From Mycobacterium sp. Aquia_213 (GTDB taxonomy: Bacteria; Actinomycetota; Actinomycetes; Mycobacteriales; Mycobacteriaceae), in contig NZ_CP113116.1 of the NCBI RefSeq assembly GCF_026625985.1, positions 930,001-994,000 of the forward strand: a stretch of 64,000 nucleotides of DNA. Direction: 5' to 3'. The notes beneath the pieces were generated by a model that made no database searches, was not told the origin of the DNA, and worked only from the letters and a program-made list of their open reading frames with translations. The position numbers and the translations under genes were made by a program. Positions within the stretch are counted from its first letter, which is position 1. Each line of letters starts with the position of its first letter. Of the stretch, positions 1-8,318 are shown in pieces.

Positions 1-185
1 GCCACCGCATACCACCCGAACGGGAAAGGCGGAGGTGCATCGCAAAGCTGTCGCGTCTCTTGCAGCGACACCGTTTTCACCGCCGTGACGTCCGACTGAG
101 TGATGGGATCGACCTGCGCCGCCGGCGAAGCACCAGTGTCGGCCCCGGTTGGGTACGGTTGCGGCCGGGTTTTGCCCGCCGTCAC
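1..185 (-). CDS. Rieske 2Fe-2S oxygenase, third tandem copy (N-terminus only, runs off window)
   Basis: The frame reads from a GTG at 185 leftward to the window edge without a stop (61 codons). Its product is nearly identical to residues 1-61 of the neighbouring Rieske gene at 182-1285, including the leader VTAGKTRPQPYPTGADTG and the segment DAPPPFPFGWYAV. The GTG overlaps the TGA of that neighbour as GTGA (182-185), exactly as at the next junction (1282-1285), so the genes are translationally coupled. The metal-binding parts lie outside the window, so I infer function from the paralogues only. Truncation is by the window edge, not a mutation. Confidence 0.85.
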   Translation of the reverse strand, partial: MTAGKTRPQPYPTGADTGASPAAQVDPITQSDVTAVKTVSLQETRQLCDAPPPFPFGWYAV

Positions 186-1285
186 CAGGCTGCACCTTCT
201 GGATAGAACTGACTCGCCCATCGTCGATACGCGTGGATCGGACCATCCCCCTCAGCAATTGCCGGACGGCGCAAATACTTCTTGTTAGTCCATACCGACT
301 CATCTTGCTTGATTTGGTCGACCAGTCCGCGCAGGATGAACGGCCCGCTCATTTTTTCGACGCCACACCAGAACGCTTTGCCCACTGGGCTTCGGCCCCG
401 TTTGCGCACGCTCACAAGGAGATACTGGATCGTGTCGCGTTCACCGACCGGAGTCCACAGGGCAAAAAACCGCAGCGAAAAACCGAATAGATCGGCCTCG
501 TTGACAACGACGCCGAAACCGTCGATTCGAAAGCGTATTTCGACGTCAACACCAGAATTCCACGGAGTCAGCTGAGTGTAGGTGTAGTCAAGGCGCATTC
601 GCGGGCCGTCAAAAATCGGTGGCTTGACCAGTTGAAAATTCCGGAACCCATGCAAGGCCCCAAAATGCATGATGTCGATATTATTTTCGGCAAGTTCCTG
701 CGGGTGGCTGTGAACGTGCCGAACCGTGTGTCCCACCTTGCGCCACTCCGATTCATCGTCGGGCGCATCAATCTCCCACGGCACCTGTCCGGCGGGGCCG
801 TGCCACACGAAAACGGCACCGTGGATCTCGCGGACTTCGAGAAGACCCAGGCGCGCCGCAGGAGGCGGGGCACCCGACGGCGAGTACACGCACGAACCTT
901 TCACCGAGAACCGGAAGCCGTGAAACGGACAACGCAGCTCCTCGCCACACACCTCGCCGCCGTGCCCCAGATGGGCACCCAGATGCGGGCAGTACGCCTC
1001 CACCGCGCACGCCGTTCCCGACTCCGTGCGATAGACGACTATCTCGCGATCCATGAACTGACGGGTCAACACCGCACCCGCACGCAGCTCGTGACACAGC
1101 GCCACCGCGAACCACCCGAACGGGAAAGGCGGAGGCGCATCGCAAAGCAGTCGCGCCTCTTGCAGCGACACCGTTTTCACCGCCGTGACGTCCGACTGAC
1201 TGACGGGATCGACCCGCCCCGCCGGCGAAGCACCAGTGTCGGCCCCGGTTGGGTACGGTTGCGGCCGGGTCTTGCTCGCCGTCAC
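182..1285 (-). CDS. Rieske non-heme iron oxygenase, tandem copy (KshA/Neverland-like)
   Basis: This is a 367-residue terminal oxygenase. The Rieske cluster ligands are visible as C99-x-H101 and C119-x2-H122. The mononuclear iron motif is D204-x2-H207-x4-H212, followed by the substrate domain. The surrounding segment (HPQE..EN.ID..HF..LHGF) recalls the KshA/DAF-36/Neverland group of steroid-acting oxygenases; that substrate class is inference. The start chosen is the GTG at 1285, which overlaps the stop of the upstream copy as GTGA. A longer frame from 1321 would overlap that gene by 40 bases. Against the upstream copy, the Rieske half and the last 30 residues are almost identical, while the middle of the substrate domain has diverged. 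No reductase or ferredoxin partner is nearby. Confidence 0.9.
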   Translation of the reverse strand: MTASKTRPQPYPTGADTGASPAGRVDPVSQSDVTAVKTVSLQEARLLCDAPPPFPFGWFAVALCHELRAGAVLTRQFMDREIVVYRTESGTACAVEAYCPHLGAHLGHGGEVCGEELRCPFHGFRFSVKGSCVYSPSGAPPPAARLGLLEVREIHGAVFVWHGPAGQVPWEIDAPDDESEWRKVGHTVRHVHSHPQELAENNIDIMHFGALHGFRNFQLVKPPIFDGPRMRLDYTYTQLTPWNSGVDVEIRFRIDGFGVVVNEADLFGFSLRFFALWTPVGERDTIQYLLVSVRKRGRSPVGKAFWCGVEKMSGPFILRGLVDQIKQDESVWTNKKYLRRPAIAEGDGPIHAYRRWASQFYPEGAAW

Positions 1286-2349
1286 CAGGCTGCGTCTTCT
1301 GGATAAAACTGACTCACCCATCGTCGATAGGCGTGGATCGGACCATCACCGTCAGCAATAGCCGGACGGCGCAGATACTTCTTGTTAGTCCACACCGGGT
1401 CATCTTGGTTGATCTGGTTCATCAGTCCGCCCATAACGAACGGTCCGAGCACCATTTGGGCGCAACGCCAGAAGGCTTTGCCCGGGAGGCTTCGGCCTTG
1501 TTTGCGTATGCTCATCAACAGCAAATGGCTCGTATCGCGCTCAGCAACGAGTGTCGCCAAACCGACGAGCCGCAGCGTGAAGCCGAGTGTCTCCACCTCG
1601 GTAATGGCAAAGCCCAGACCATTCAGTCGAATGCGCAGTGTGACATCAACATCAGACCTCCACGGGGTCTTCTGTTTGAGCGCATAGTCAACGCCCAACC
1701 GTGGGCCGTCAAAAGTTGCGGGGCGAGAGACCTTAACTTTTCCGAACCCATGCAAAGCACTGAAATGCGTGATGTCGATGCTGTTTTCGAGGAGTTCCTG
1801 CGGATGGCTGTGAACGTTGCGAACCCTGTATCCCACTTTGCGCCACTCCGATTCATCGTCGGGCGCATCAATCTCCCATGGCACCTGCCCGGCGGGGCCG
1901 TGCCACACCAAGATCGCACCGTGGATCTCGCGGACTTCGAGAAGACCCAGGCGCGCCGCGGGAGGCGGAGCACCTGACGGTGAGTACACACACGAACCTT
2001 TCACCGAGAACCGGAAGCCGTGAAACGGACAACGCAGCTCTTCGCCACACACCTCGCCGCCGTGCCCCAGGTGGGCTCCCAGATGCGGGCAGTACGCCTC
2101 GGTGGCGCACACCGTTCCTGACTCCGTGCGATAGATGACAATCTCGCGATCCATGAACTGACGGGTCAAGACCGCGCCCGCACGCAGCTCGTGACACTGC
2201 GCCACCGCATACCACCCGAACGGGAAAGGCGGAGGTGCATCGCGAAGCAGTCGCGCCTCTTCCAGCGACAGTGATCTCGCCGCCGTGACGTCCGACTGAG
2301 TGACGGGATCGACGTGCGCCGCCGCGTCCTGAGCTTCGAAGGTTGTCAA
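1282..2349 (-). CDS. Rieske non-heme iron oxygenase, first gene of tandem array
   Basis: 355 residues. The Rieske motif is C87-x-H89 ... C107-x2-H110 and the non-heme iron motif is D192-x2-H195-x4-H200. The start is a TTG at 2349, supported by a strong AGGAGG at 2355-2360 five bases upstream; an ATG at 2354 is out of frame and stops after two codons. This copy lacks the 24-residue proline-rich leader found on the two downstream copies and begins MTTFEAQDAAAH instead. It is the promoter-proximal gene of a leftward operon and is divergent from the P450 at 2713. Likely role: hydroxylation or desaturation of a hydrophobic, perhaps steroid or terpenoid, substrate with electrons from an unlinked reductase. 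Confidence 0.9.
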   Translation of the reverse strand: MTTFEAQDAAAHVDPVTQSDVTAARSLSLEEARLLRDAPPPFPFGWYAVAQCHELRAGAVLTRQFMDREIVIYRTESGTVCATEAYCPHLGAHLGHGGEVCGEELRCPFHGFRFSVKGSCVYSPSGAPPPAARLGLLEVREIHGAILVWHGPAGQVPWEIDAPDDESEWRKVGYRVRNVHSHPQELLENSIDITHFSALHGFGKVKVSRPATFDGPRLGVDYALKQKTPWRSDVDVTLRIRLNGLGFAITEVETLGFTLRLVGLATLVAERDTSHLLLMSIRKQGRSLPGKAFWRCAQMVLGPFVMGGLMNQINQDDPVWTNKKYLRRPAIADGDGPIHAYRRWVSQFYPEDAAW

Positions 2350-2712
2350 CGCATCCTCCTATAAGGACCTCCCGCAACGTGGTCCTCCGGATGTCGCTTC
2401 AGGCGCTACCGCCGTCCCGCATGGACCGGCGGCCGCCACCTGTGCCAGGCCACGACGCGATTGTCGGCAAGCCTAACCCGTGCCGGCTCAACAGGGGATA
2501 CCTTTTCCTGCCTCTTCACCGACAACTGGCCCGCTTCTGCTCATTGCACCAAGTCCAATGAGCAGATACATGTCGGAGGCCGCGGCATTTAGCCGAAAAC
2601 CTCAGGCGCCGCACGAGGTCCGTTGGTAGCCTCATCGACTGGGCACGTCTGCAATGATCTTGCTCGTGAATGCATTTGGCCGCTCTGTCGGTATCGACGT
2701 GGAGGTGCATCG
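2350..2712. other. divergent intergenic region between Rieske array and P450
   Basis: 363 bases without a convincing gene. It must hold the promoters of the leftward Rieske operon and the rightward P450. The only strong structure is the inverted repeat at 2536-2566. Open frames crossing it have poor codon usage and no recognisable domain. Confidence 0.6.
2536..2566. repeat. 11-bp inverted repeat, candidate operator
   Basis: Perfect arms TCTGCTCATTG (2536-2546) and CAATGAGCAGA (2556-2566) are separated by nine bases. The element sits in the middle of the region between the divergent Rieske operon and the P450. That suggests a shared regulator binding site, although a hairpin cannot be excluded. 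No regulator gene is adjacent. Confidence 0.55.
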
Positions 2713-3891
2713 GTGACGACCACCCCTCAACTGCCGTTTGTCCAGGAGTCACCACTCGATATCGCGCCTGAATTGCGCGCGATACAGCGAGGCACCATTC
2801 ATCGGGTCCGCACTGCGACCGGCGACGAAGCCTGGCTAGTCCTCGATTATGCGCACGTGCGACAACTGCTCGATGACGAGCGTCTCGGCCGGGCGCATCC
2901 CGATCCCCAAAACGCCCCTCGCGTCTCCGAATCGCCATTGCTCGGAATCGTGATGGGCAACTTCGAGACCGAAGCGGCCGACCACGCCGTAATGCGGAAC
3001 CTGCTGCAGCCCCATTTCTCGCCCAAACATCTGCGGGCGTTGGTCCCAAGGGTGGAGGAATTCACGACCGCGTTGCTGGACGAAATGGTAGAGCAAGGTC
3101 CCCCCGCTGATTTGCACTCGCAATTGGCGATGCCACTACCGATTCTGGTGATCTGTGAACTGCTCGGGGTGCCCTATTCCGATCGTGACCAATTCAGGCA
3201 GTGGACCGAGGATGTAGGCAACTTGGAGGATCGCACACGTTCCGAGCGGGGGATGGCAGAGCTGTTCGGCTACAGCATGAAGCTGGTCCAGCACAAACGC
3301 GCCCATCCCGACGACGACGTGATCTCCCGGCTCAGCGCCGCCGACGACCTCGACGACACTGGGGCCACCTTGCTGTCCTTCGCCTTGCTGTTCGCCGGCC
3401 ACGAGACCACGGTGGTCCAGATCTCGTTGGGGACATTGATGTTGCTGGCGAACCGTGACCAGTGGTCCATGCTTCAGAACCAGCCAGCGCTGATCCCCAG
3501 AGCCGTCGAAGAACTAATGCGGGCATCGACAATGGGGGCCACCGTGGGCGGAATCCCCCGCTATGCGCGGTCCGATTTTGACTTCAATGGTGTCACGATC
3601 CACGCGGGAGACCTCGTGCTGCTGGACATCATTTCGGCCAACCACGACCCGACCGTGTTCGCCGACCCCGAGCAACTGACCATCACCCGCAACGAAGCAG
3701 CCCACCTCAGTTTTGGATTCGGCCCACACTATTGCGTCGGGGCCCAGTTGGCCCGTATCCAGTTGCAAACGGTTTTCACACAACTCATCCGACGCTTCCC
3801 GTCCATGCAATTGACCTGCGACCCTGCCGCAGTGCCCATGCGTCAAGACACGATTACTGGCGGCCTCGTTCAACTACCGGTGTCTTGGTAA
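2713..3891 (+). CDS. cytochrome P450
   Basis: 392-residue bacterial class I P450. The oxygen-activating I-helix motif AGHET is at about 228-232, the ExxR motif (ELMR) at about 267-270, and the heme-ligand loop FGFGPHYCVG has Cys at about 341. The start is the GTG at 2713, seven bases after GGAGG (2701-2705); an upstream in-frame start at 2623 would add 30 residues of non-P450 sequence. It should be a soluble monooxygenase using ferredoxin/ferredoxin reductase, neither of which is encoded nearby. It is divergent from the Rieske array and its 3' end overlaps the next P450 by 18 bases. Substrate unknown; the context suggests a lipid or steroid-like pathway. Confidence 0.93.
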   Translation: MTTTPQLPFVQESPLDIAPELRAIQRGTIHRVRTATGDEAWLVLDYAHVRQLLDDERLGRAHPDPQNAPRVSESPLLGIVMGNFETEAADHAVMRNLLQPHFSPKHLRALVPRVEEFTTALLDEMVEQGPPADLHSQLAMPLPILVICELLGVPYSDRDQFRQWTEDVGNLEDRTRSERGMAELFGYSMKLVQHKRAHPDDDVISRLSAADDLDDTGATLLSFALLFAGHETTVVQISLGTLMLLANRDQWSMLQNQPALIPRAVEELMRASTMGATVGGIPRYARSDFDFNGVTIHAGDLVLLDIISANHDPTVFADPEQLTITRNEAAHLSFGFGPHYCVGAQLARIQLQTVFTQLIRRFPSMQLTCDPAAVPMRQDTITGGLVQLPVSW

Positions 3892-5250
3892 TGACTGCAC
3901 CGAATTCTCTTTGCAGCCAAGGCAATCGAGGACATCGACCTGTATGCCGTGCGCTGGATGCATCACCGGGAGGCTAGCCATCCGGATCGGACGCTGATCG
4001 GGAAGGCTTAATGAGCTGCGAGACAGCAGCCGCGCGAGCATCACGGTCATCTCTGTTTTGGCCAGCTCTGCTCCGAGACACCGGTGCGGCCCCGGAATAA
4101 ACGGCAGATACTCGTCGGTCCCTGGGATCCGGTAACCGGGTTCGGCCGGATCCCACCGCTGCGGCCGGAACGCCAGGGGTTCGGGCCAGGCTTCCGGCGA
4201 CCGATGCGTGATATAAGGACTGAATATCAGTGTGCTGCCCTGTTTGACCCGCCTGCCGGCGAATTCGAAGTCTTGGGCAACATGGCGCAGCGACATCCCG
4301 GATGGCGAGTACAGTCGCAAGGTCTCGTGCACCACGCCGTTCAGATACGTCAGTCGCTTCAAATCCGCTGCTTCGGGCCGGCGGTCGCCGAGGACTTCAC
4401 GAACCTCCGCCGCGGCGCGATCCCACACCCCCGGGCCGGTGAGCATTCCGTAGATTGCCCACGCCAGCACCGGATGCGTGGTCTCTTCCGCTTGGATCAC
4501 GTTCACCACCTGATCGCGAATCTCCTTGTCGCTCAGTGGTTCTCCAGAGCCATCGGCTCCGTGCACCAGTGTGGCAAGGAAGGTGTTGTCTTCGTCGGCC
4601 CCATCCCGGCGCAGTCGATCGATCTCCGCGTACACCCGCGCGTCGATCTTGCGCATCCCGGCCATCGCCCGGCGCGACTGCGGCGTGGACAGCCGCCGCT
4701 TCAACAACGCGACCTGCGGCACGCCGCTTCTGGCGAGATCCAGCGAGTCTTGGATGTGCTCCGAAATGAACGGAGTATCTCTGGCCATCTCCCGACCGAA
4801 TAACGAGTCAATGGTGCTGCGCCGTATCGCGGAGCGGAATGCCTGGAAGACCTCGATTCGCTGCCCGGGGCGCCACTGGTCGATGACGACGTCGGCGTTC
4901 TCCGCAATGACTGCCAGATGGCGCTCGATTTGGCGCCGGTGAAAGAGGGGCTGCAGGACTCGCCGCATACGCCGGTGGGCCGCCCCGTCGCTGACAATCA
5001 GCGCCGACTCACCACTCACTGGAATGAACGCCTGGAAAGCCTTACGCCAGCTGAACAATTCGGGATTCGCCAAAATGAACCGGTTGGCCTCCGGACCCAA
5101 CAGAAAAGTAAAAGGGCCGACCACCGTGATCGATCCACGCCGGCGATACAGAGTCGACATCATTTCGGCGGGAAAAAACGTCAGGGTTCGATTGCGAAAC
5201 TGCTCGACGGAGCGGGTGGCAGCAGGAGTACTAGCAGGAAGTGCGGACAT
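3874..5250 (-). CDS. cytochrome P450, E-class-like
   Basis: 458 residues, longer than the neighbouring P450s and closer in style to CYP4/CYP102-type enzymes (HETLRLYSP around the ExxR at 309-312, and FIPGPHRCLG with the heme Cys at about 391). The I-helix reads QAEETT at about 253-258, with Ala in place of the usual Gly. The start is the ATG at 5250 preceded by GGGAGG; a further 36 codons upstream are open but not P450-like. It is convergent with the P450 ending at 3891, overlapping by 18 bases. The TetR gene at 5440-6039 lies 189 bases upstream on the same strand. Substrate unknown. Confidence 0.92.
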   Translation of the reverse strand: MSALPASTPAATRSVEQFRNRTLTFFPAEMMSTLYRRRGSITVVGPFTFLLGPEANRFILANPELFSWRKAFQAFIPVSGESALIVSDGAAHRRMRRVLQPLFHRRQIERHLAVIAENADVVIDQWRPGQRIEVFQAFRSAIRRSTIDSLFGREMARDTPFISEHIQDSLDLARSGVPQVALLKRRLSTPQSRRAMAGMRKIDARVYAEIDRLRRDGADEDNTFLATLVHGADGSGEPLSDKEIRDQVVNVIQAEETTHPVLAWAIYGMLTGPGVWDRAAAEVREVLGDRRPEAADLKRLTYLNGVVHETLRLYSPSGMSLRHVAQDFEFAGRRVKQGSTLIFSPYITHRSPEAWPEPLAFRPQRWDPAEPGYRIPGTDEYLPFIPGPHRCLGAELAKTEMTVMLARLLSRSSLSLPDQRPIRMASLPVMHPAHGIQVDVLDCLGCKENSVQSLPRHR

Positions 5251-5439
5251 CCAGCCTCCCTCGGCCGCCTGGCTAAACTCGCGTTTGAGAATAACCGGCG
5301 CATTGGTGTCCTGCACCGAGGAATCCGTTGACGAACTTGGGCGGCGACTCACTCGCAAGATACCCGTATTTGGCCTTCGAGCATTGGAATGGGGGCACTT
5401 GCCGGTGCGGGTGGGGTAGTTCGTTCGGGCCGGCTGTCC

Positions 5440-6039
5440 CTAATCTGCGGCCACACCGATCTCGGCCGCGCTGATGAGCCGGCGGGTGATGCGCCTCAGC
5501 TGGCAACGCAGCGTCTCGTCGTCGATGTCGGCCACCAAGGGGTGCACCACTCCGACCGCGATGGCGCCCGACATCATCGCCGCCAGCACCTCGCTGTCGT
5601 CGCCCGCGTCGCCCACGAGCACTCCGTAGAGGCGCTGGATAAATTGTTGAAACTGTTCCTGCTCGCCCAACAACCGGACGATAACGGGATCGAACTGCAG
5701 GGTGCTGGCCGCGCCGCGGCGTTCGACGGCCAGATCGATGACCCGGTCCAGCAGCAAGTCGCGTGCCCGCGGCGGATGATCCTCGGCCTCGGCGGCTTCC
5801 AAAGCCTCCTCCAAGTCCCCGAGTTCGCGTTCGGTGAGCGCGATGACGATCTGCTCTTTGGTGTTGAACTGGTGATAGACCGCCGCTTTGGTGACCCCTA
5901 CCTCGTCGGCGATCATCTGCAAAGACGTGCCGCCCACACCGTGGTCCGCGATCAATTTCAGCGCTGCGTCCAGCACGCGCGTCTGTGCTGGGCTGCGTTT
6001 GACAGCGCTGAATCGGCGTCCGGCCGGCGGGGGAACCAC
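5440..6039 (-). CDS. TetR-family transcriptional regulator
   Basis: 199 residues. The N-terminal helix-turn-helix is at about 20-65 (TSLQMIADEVGVTKAAVYHQFNTKEQIV), followed by a variable ligand-binding domain. It is divergent from the membrane-protein/oxidase-subunit operon that starts at 6146. The GTG start has no Shine-Dalgarno; the hexamer TAGGCT (complement of 6046-6051) ends six bases before it, consistent with a leaderless mRNA. That hexamer overlaps a palindrome at 6050-6063, so autorepression is likely. Confidence 0.9.
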   Translation of the reverse strand: MVPPPAGRRFSAVKRSPAQTRVLDAALKLIADHGVGGTSLQMIADEVGVTKAAVYHQFNTKEQIVIALTERELGDLEEALEAAEAEDHPPRARDLLLDRVIDLAVERRGAASTLQFDPVIVRLLGEQEQFQQFIQRLYGVLVGDAGDDSEVLAAMMSGAIAVGVVHPLVADIDDETLRCQLRRITRRLISAAEIGVAAD

Positions 6040-6045
6040 ACCCAG

Positions 6046-6093
6046 AGCCTAGCCGAACGGCTATTGACCTCAGGGTAGCCGATCGGCTAGTTT
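6046..6093. promoter_or_regulatory. divergent promoter with two TetR-type operators
   Basis: Two near-identical palindromes, TAGCCGAACGGCTA (6050-6063) and TAGCCGATCGGCTA (6076-6089, perfect), lie 26 bases apart centre to centre. The first overlaps the likely -10 (TAGGCT) of the leftward tetR. The second lies between TTGACC (6064-6069) and TAGTTT (6088-6093), which form a rightward -35/-10 pair with an 18-base spacer. One dimer per site would block both promoters. The operator role is inference from position and symmetry. Confidence 0.7.
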
Positions 6094-6145
6094 CGCTGAC
6101 GAGCCGAACGTGGCCAAGTGGGTTCGTGCCGGAAGGAGTCAGGCA

Positions 6146-6928
6146 ATGTCCGACATCGGCGAGAACACGGAAAGCCCCAGGCCTTCGTGGCCGTCGGCGC
6201 GGGGTACCGACGGTGAGGTGATCCTGCTGTGGACGCTGCCCGTCTTGCTGATTCTCTGGATCGCCGGCTTTTTGCTGTTTCCGGGCTTCAATCCGCCGAT
6301 GTCACCCTCGATGTCGGCGGAGCAGGTTGCCGCGTTCTATCGGGATCCGGCCCACATCCCGCAGATCCGGTACAGCATGATCGTTTTCAACTGGTTCGGC
6401 GTGTGCCTGGTCCCGATCCTGGCCCTGATCGTGCTGCAGATCCGCCGAATGGCACATCGGACCCCGATCTTCTCCTACGCGATGCTCGGTTGTGCGGCCG
6501 GCGGCCCGGCGTTGTTTCTCATCGCCAACGTCTGCTGGCTGCTGGCCGCTTTCCGTCCCGAGCGGAGTCCGGAGCTGACTCAGCTGCTCAACGATTTCGG
6601 CTGGATCACCTTCACCATCCTGGTGCCCTTCCTGATCGGGCAGAGCGTGATCCTTGCCCTGGCAATCTATTTCGATGATCAGCCGCGCCCCGTGTTCCCC
6701 CGCTGGGTGGCCCACTTCAACCTTCTGGTGGCCGCAGCACTGGTGCCCGCATCCTTTGTCGGAGTGTCATTGACCGGGCCGTTGGCGTGGGACGGCTTCC
6801 TGTCGTTCTGGGTGAAAAATGTTGCGATCGCCGTCTGGATCGTCGTGATGGGCGTCGCATTGGGGCAAGCCATCTATCGCGAGCGCGCCGAGAACCGTGG
6901 GCGCCCAGATGAACTGGTCAACGCATGA
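6146..6928 (+). CDS. multi-pass membrane protein, paralogue of next gene
   Basis: 260 residues from the ATG at 6146, which has GGAAGGAG (6131-6138) seven bases upstream; an earlier GTG at 6110 would add 12 residues but lacks a ribosome site. Several hydrophobic spans are visible (about residues 25-45, 75-100, 110-135, 150-175, 190-210 and 220-245). The segment FRPERSPELTQLLNDFGWITF recurs in the following gene as LRPERNPELIGWLYDFAF, so the two are paralogues. No known function recognised. The ATGA overlap with the next gene and the shared TetR promoter place it in an operon with oxidase-like subunits; a role in a respiratory or detoxifying membrane complex is a guess. Confidence 0.82.
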   Translation: MSDIGENTESPRPSWPSARGTDGEVILLWTLPVLLILWIAGFLLFPGFNPPMSPSMSAEQVAAFYRDPAHIPQIRYSMIVFNWFGVCLVPILALIVLQIRRMAHRTPIFSYAMLGCAAGGPALFLIANVCWLLAAFRPERSPELTQLLNDFGWITFTILVPFLIGQSVILALAIYFDDQPRPVFPRWVAHFNLLVAAALVPASFVGVSLTGPLAWDGFLSFWVKNVAIAVWIVVMGVALGQAIYRERAENRGRPDELVNA

Positions 6929-7740
6929 GTGCGGTGATCACACCGCCGACGTCGCCGGCCACACCTCCCTCGGGGCCACTGCCACAGCGGATCGTCTGGC
7001 ACCTATGCCACGGCCCCAAGCGCGAGCTGTGGCTGGCGTGGGCGATGCTCGTCGTTTTTTACAACCTCTTCTTTCCGGTGTTCTTCATCGTGGCGCAAGT
7101 TCAGCCTCCGCCGGAGCCCACCTGGGACCTCGCCACGCAGGTCCATTGGTTCCAGGAGCGCCATCTCGGCATACCTCTCGGTTTCGGTGTCATGTTCGCC
7201 ATCAGCGGCGCGATCGCGACCAACAACGCCCTGATCGCATATTCGATGCGCCGTATGTCGGTCAGCCGCGCGTTCGGGTACTCGTATCTGATCATCTACT
7301 CGCTCAGTGCGATTCCCGGAATGCTGCTGCTGTGTATCGCGCTGATCGTCGGGACGTTGCGACCAGAACGCAACCCCGAACTGATCGGTTGGCTCTATGA
7401 CTTCGCTTTCCTGTCCTTCGATGGAACTATGGGAGTCTTCCTGATCGGATCGTTGATCTGGATGGTCGCGATTCTGCTCGACAAGAATCGGGTGTTTCCG
7501 AAGTGGTTCGGTTATCTCAATCTGTGCAACGCGTTGACCGAGGTCGTCGTGGCGCCCTGCTGGATCTTCCGGCGTGGTGTGTTTGCCTGGGACGGTGAGA
7601 TCGCTTGGTGGCTGGACATGGTCGTGTTCGGCATCTACCAAGTCACATTTGTTGTCATGCTGTATCGGATGATCCGTCGCGAGGACTTCGGCACCGGGCC
7701 GCTGCCGGACCTGCCGCGGAAAAAGGCTGTCGCGCAATGA
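6925..7740 (+). CDS. multi-pass membrane protein, paralogue of previous gene
   Basis: 271 residues starting at an ATG that overlaps the previous stop (ATGA, 6925-6928). About six hydrophobic segments are visible, with a Pro-rich cytoplasmic N-terminus. It shares with its neighbour the RPERNPEL motif and a later LxAWDGxxxxW segment (FAWDGEIAWW here, LAWDGFLSFW there). No cofactor ligands typical of oxidase subunit I can be assigned. The next gene is also joined by ATGA (7737-7740), so all three proteins are probably made in similar amounts. Function unknown. Confidence 0.82.
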   Translation: MSAVITPPTSPATPPSGPLPQRIVWHLCHGPKRELWLAWAMLVVFYNLFFPVFFIVAQVQPPPEPTWDLATQVHWFQERHLGIPLGFGVMFAISGAIATNNALIAYSMRRMSVSRAFGYSYLIIYSLSAIPGMLLLCIALIVGTLRPERNPELIGWLYDFAFLSFDGTMGVFLIGSLIWMVAILLDKNRVFPKWFGYLNLCNALTEVVVAPCWIFRRGVFAWDGEIAWWLDMVVFGIYQVTFVVMLYRMIRREDFGTGPLPDLPRKKAVAQ

Positions 7741-8315
7741 CCGATCTAGCCGACAAGGACAAACGCACCAGGTTCGTTCCCGGCCAGCCCGACATGTGGG
7801 CCTTCGTGTTGTTCGAGACACTGGTCTTCACAGGGTATTTCGGCTTCTACCTGTTTTCTCGAGCCCGAAATCCCGAGCTGTTCTTGCACTCCCAGGCGCA
7901 CCTGGACCTGCGTATCGGCGTTTTCAACACCCTCGTCTTATTACTGAGTTCGTGGTCGGTGGCGCGGTGTGTTCAGTCGTCGCGCGCCGGTGAGTACCGG
8001 GCGGCGCTGCGAGACGTGTTCATCACGGCCGCGTTCGCCGCAGTCTTCCTCTGCGTCAAGGTGTTTGAGTGGGCGAGGCTGGTCGGTACGGGGAACGGCT
8101 TCGACAGCAACGACTTCTTCACCTACTACTTCTTTCTGACCGGGATCCACTTCGTTCACCTGTTGATCGGCTTCGTCGTCCTCGGCATCATCGTCTACCA
8201 ACTCCGAAGTCCCGCGCGGCGCTCCCAGGAACTGGTCGAGACGTGCGCCACCTACTGGCACACCGTCGACTTCCTGTGGGTGCTCATCTTCGCGCTGCTG
8301 TACGTGGTGAGGTGA
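7737..8315 (+). CDS. heme-copper oxidase subunit III family protein (NorE/CoxC-like)
   Basis: 192 residues from the ATG overlapping the previous stop. The features are those of subunit III: PDMWAFVLFETLVFTGYFGFYL at the first helix, and a later run FLTGIHFVHLLIGFVVL with the conserved histidines, then YWHTVDFLWVLIFALLYV at the end. About five transmembrane helices. Subunit III normally stabilises a cytochrome c or nitric oxide reductase core, but no subunit I or II is encoded in this operon. It may therefore join a core encoded elsewhere or form a different complex with the two upstream membrane proteins. Confidence 0.85.
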   Translation: MTDLADKDKRTRFVPGQPDMWAFVLFETLVFTGYFGFYLFSRARNPELFLHSQAHLDLRIGVFNTLVLLLSSWSVARCVQSSRAGEYRAALRDVFITAAFAAVFLCVKVFEWARLVGTGNGFDSNDFFTYYFFLTGIHFVHLLIGFVVLGIIVYQLRSPARRSQELVETCATYWHTVDFLWVLIFALLYVVR

Positions 8316-8318
8316 AGC

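Noticed and set aside
2623..2712. 30-residue N-terminal extension of the first P450
   Set aside because: Not P450-like, Cys/Arg-rich, and a good ribosome site sits before the GTG at 2713.
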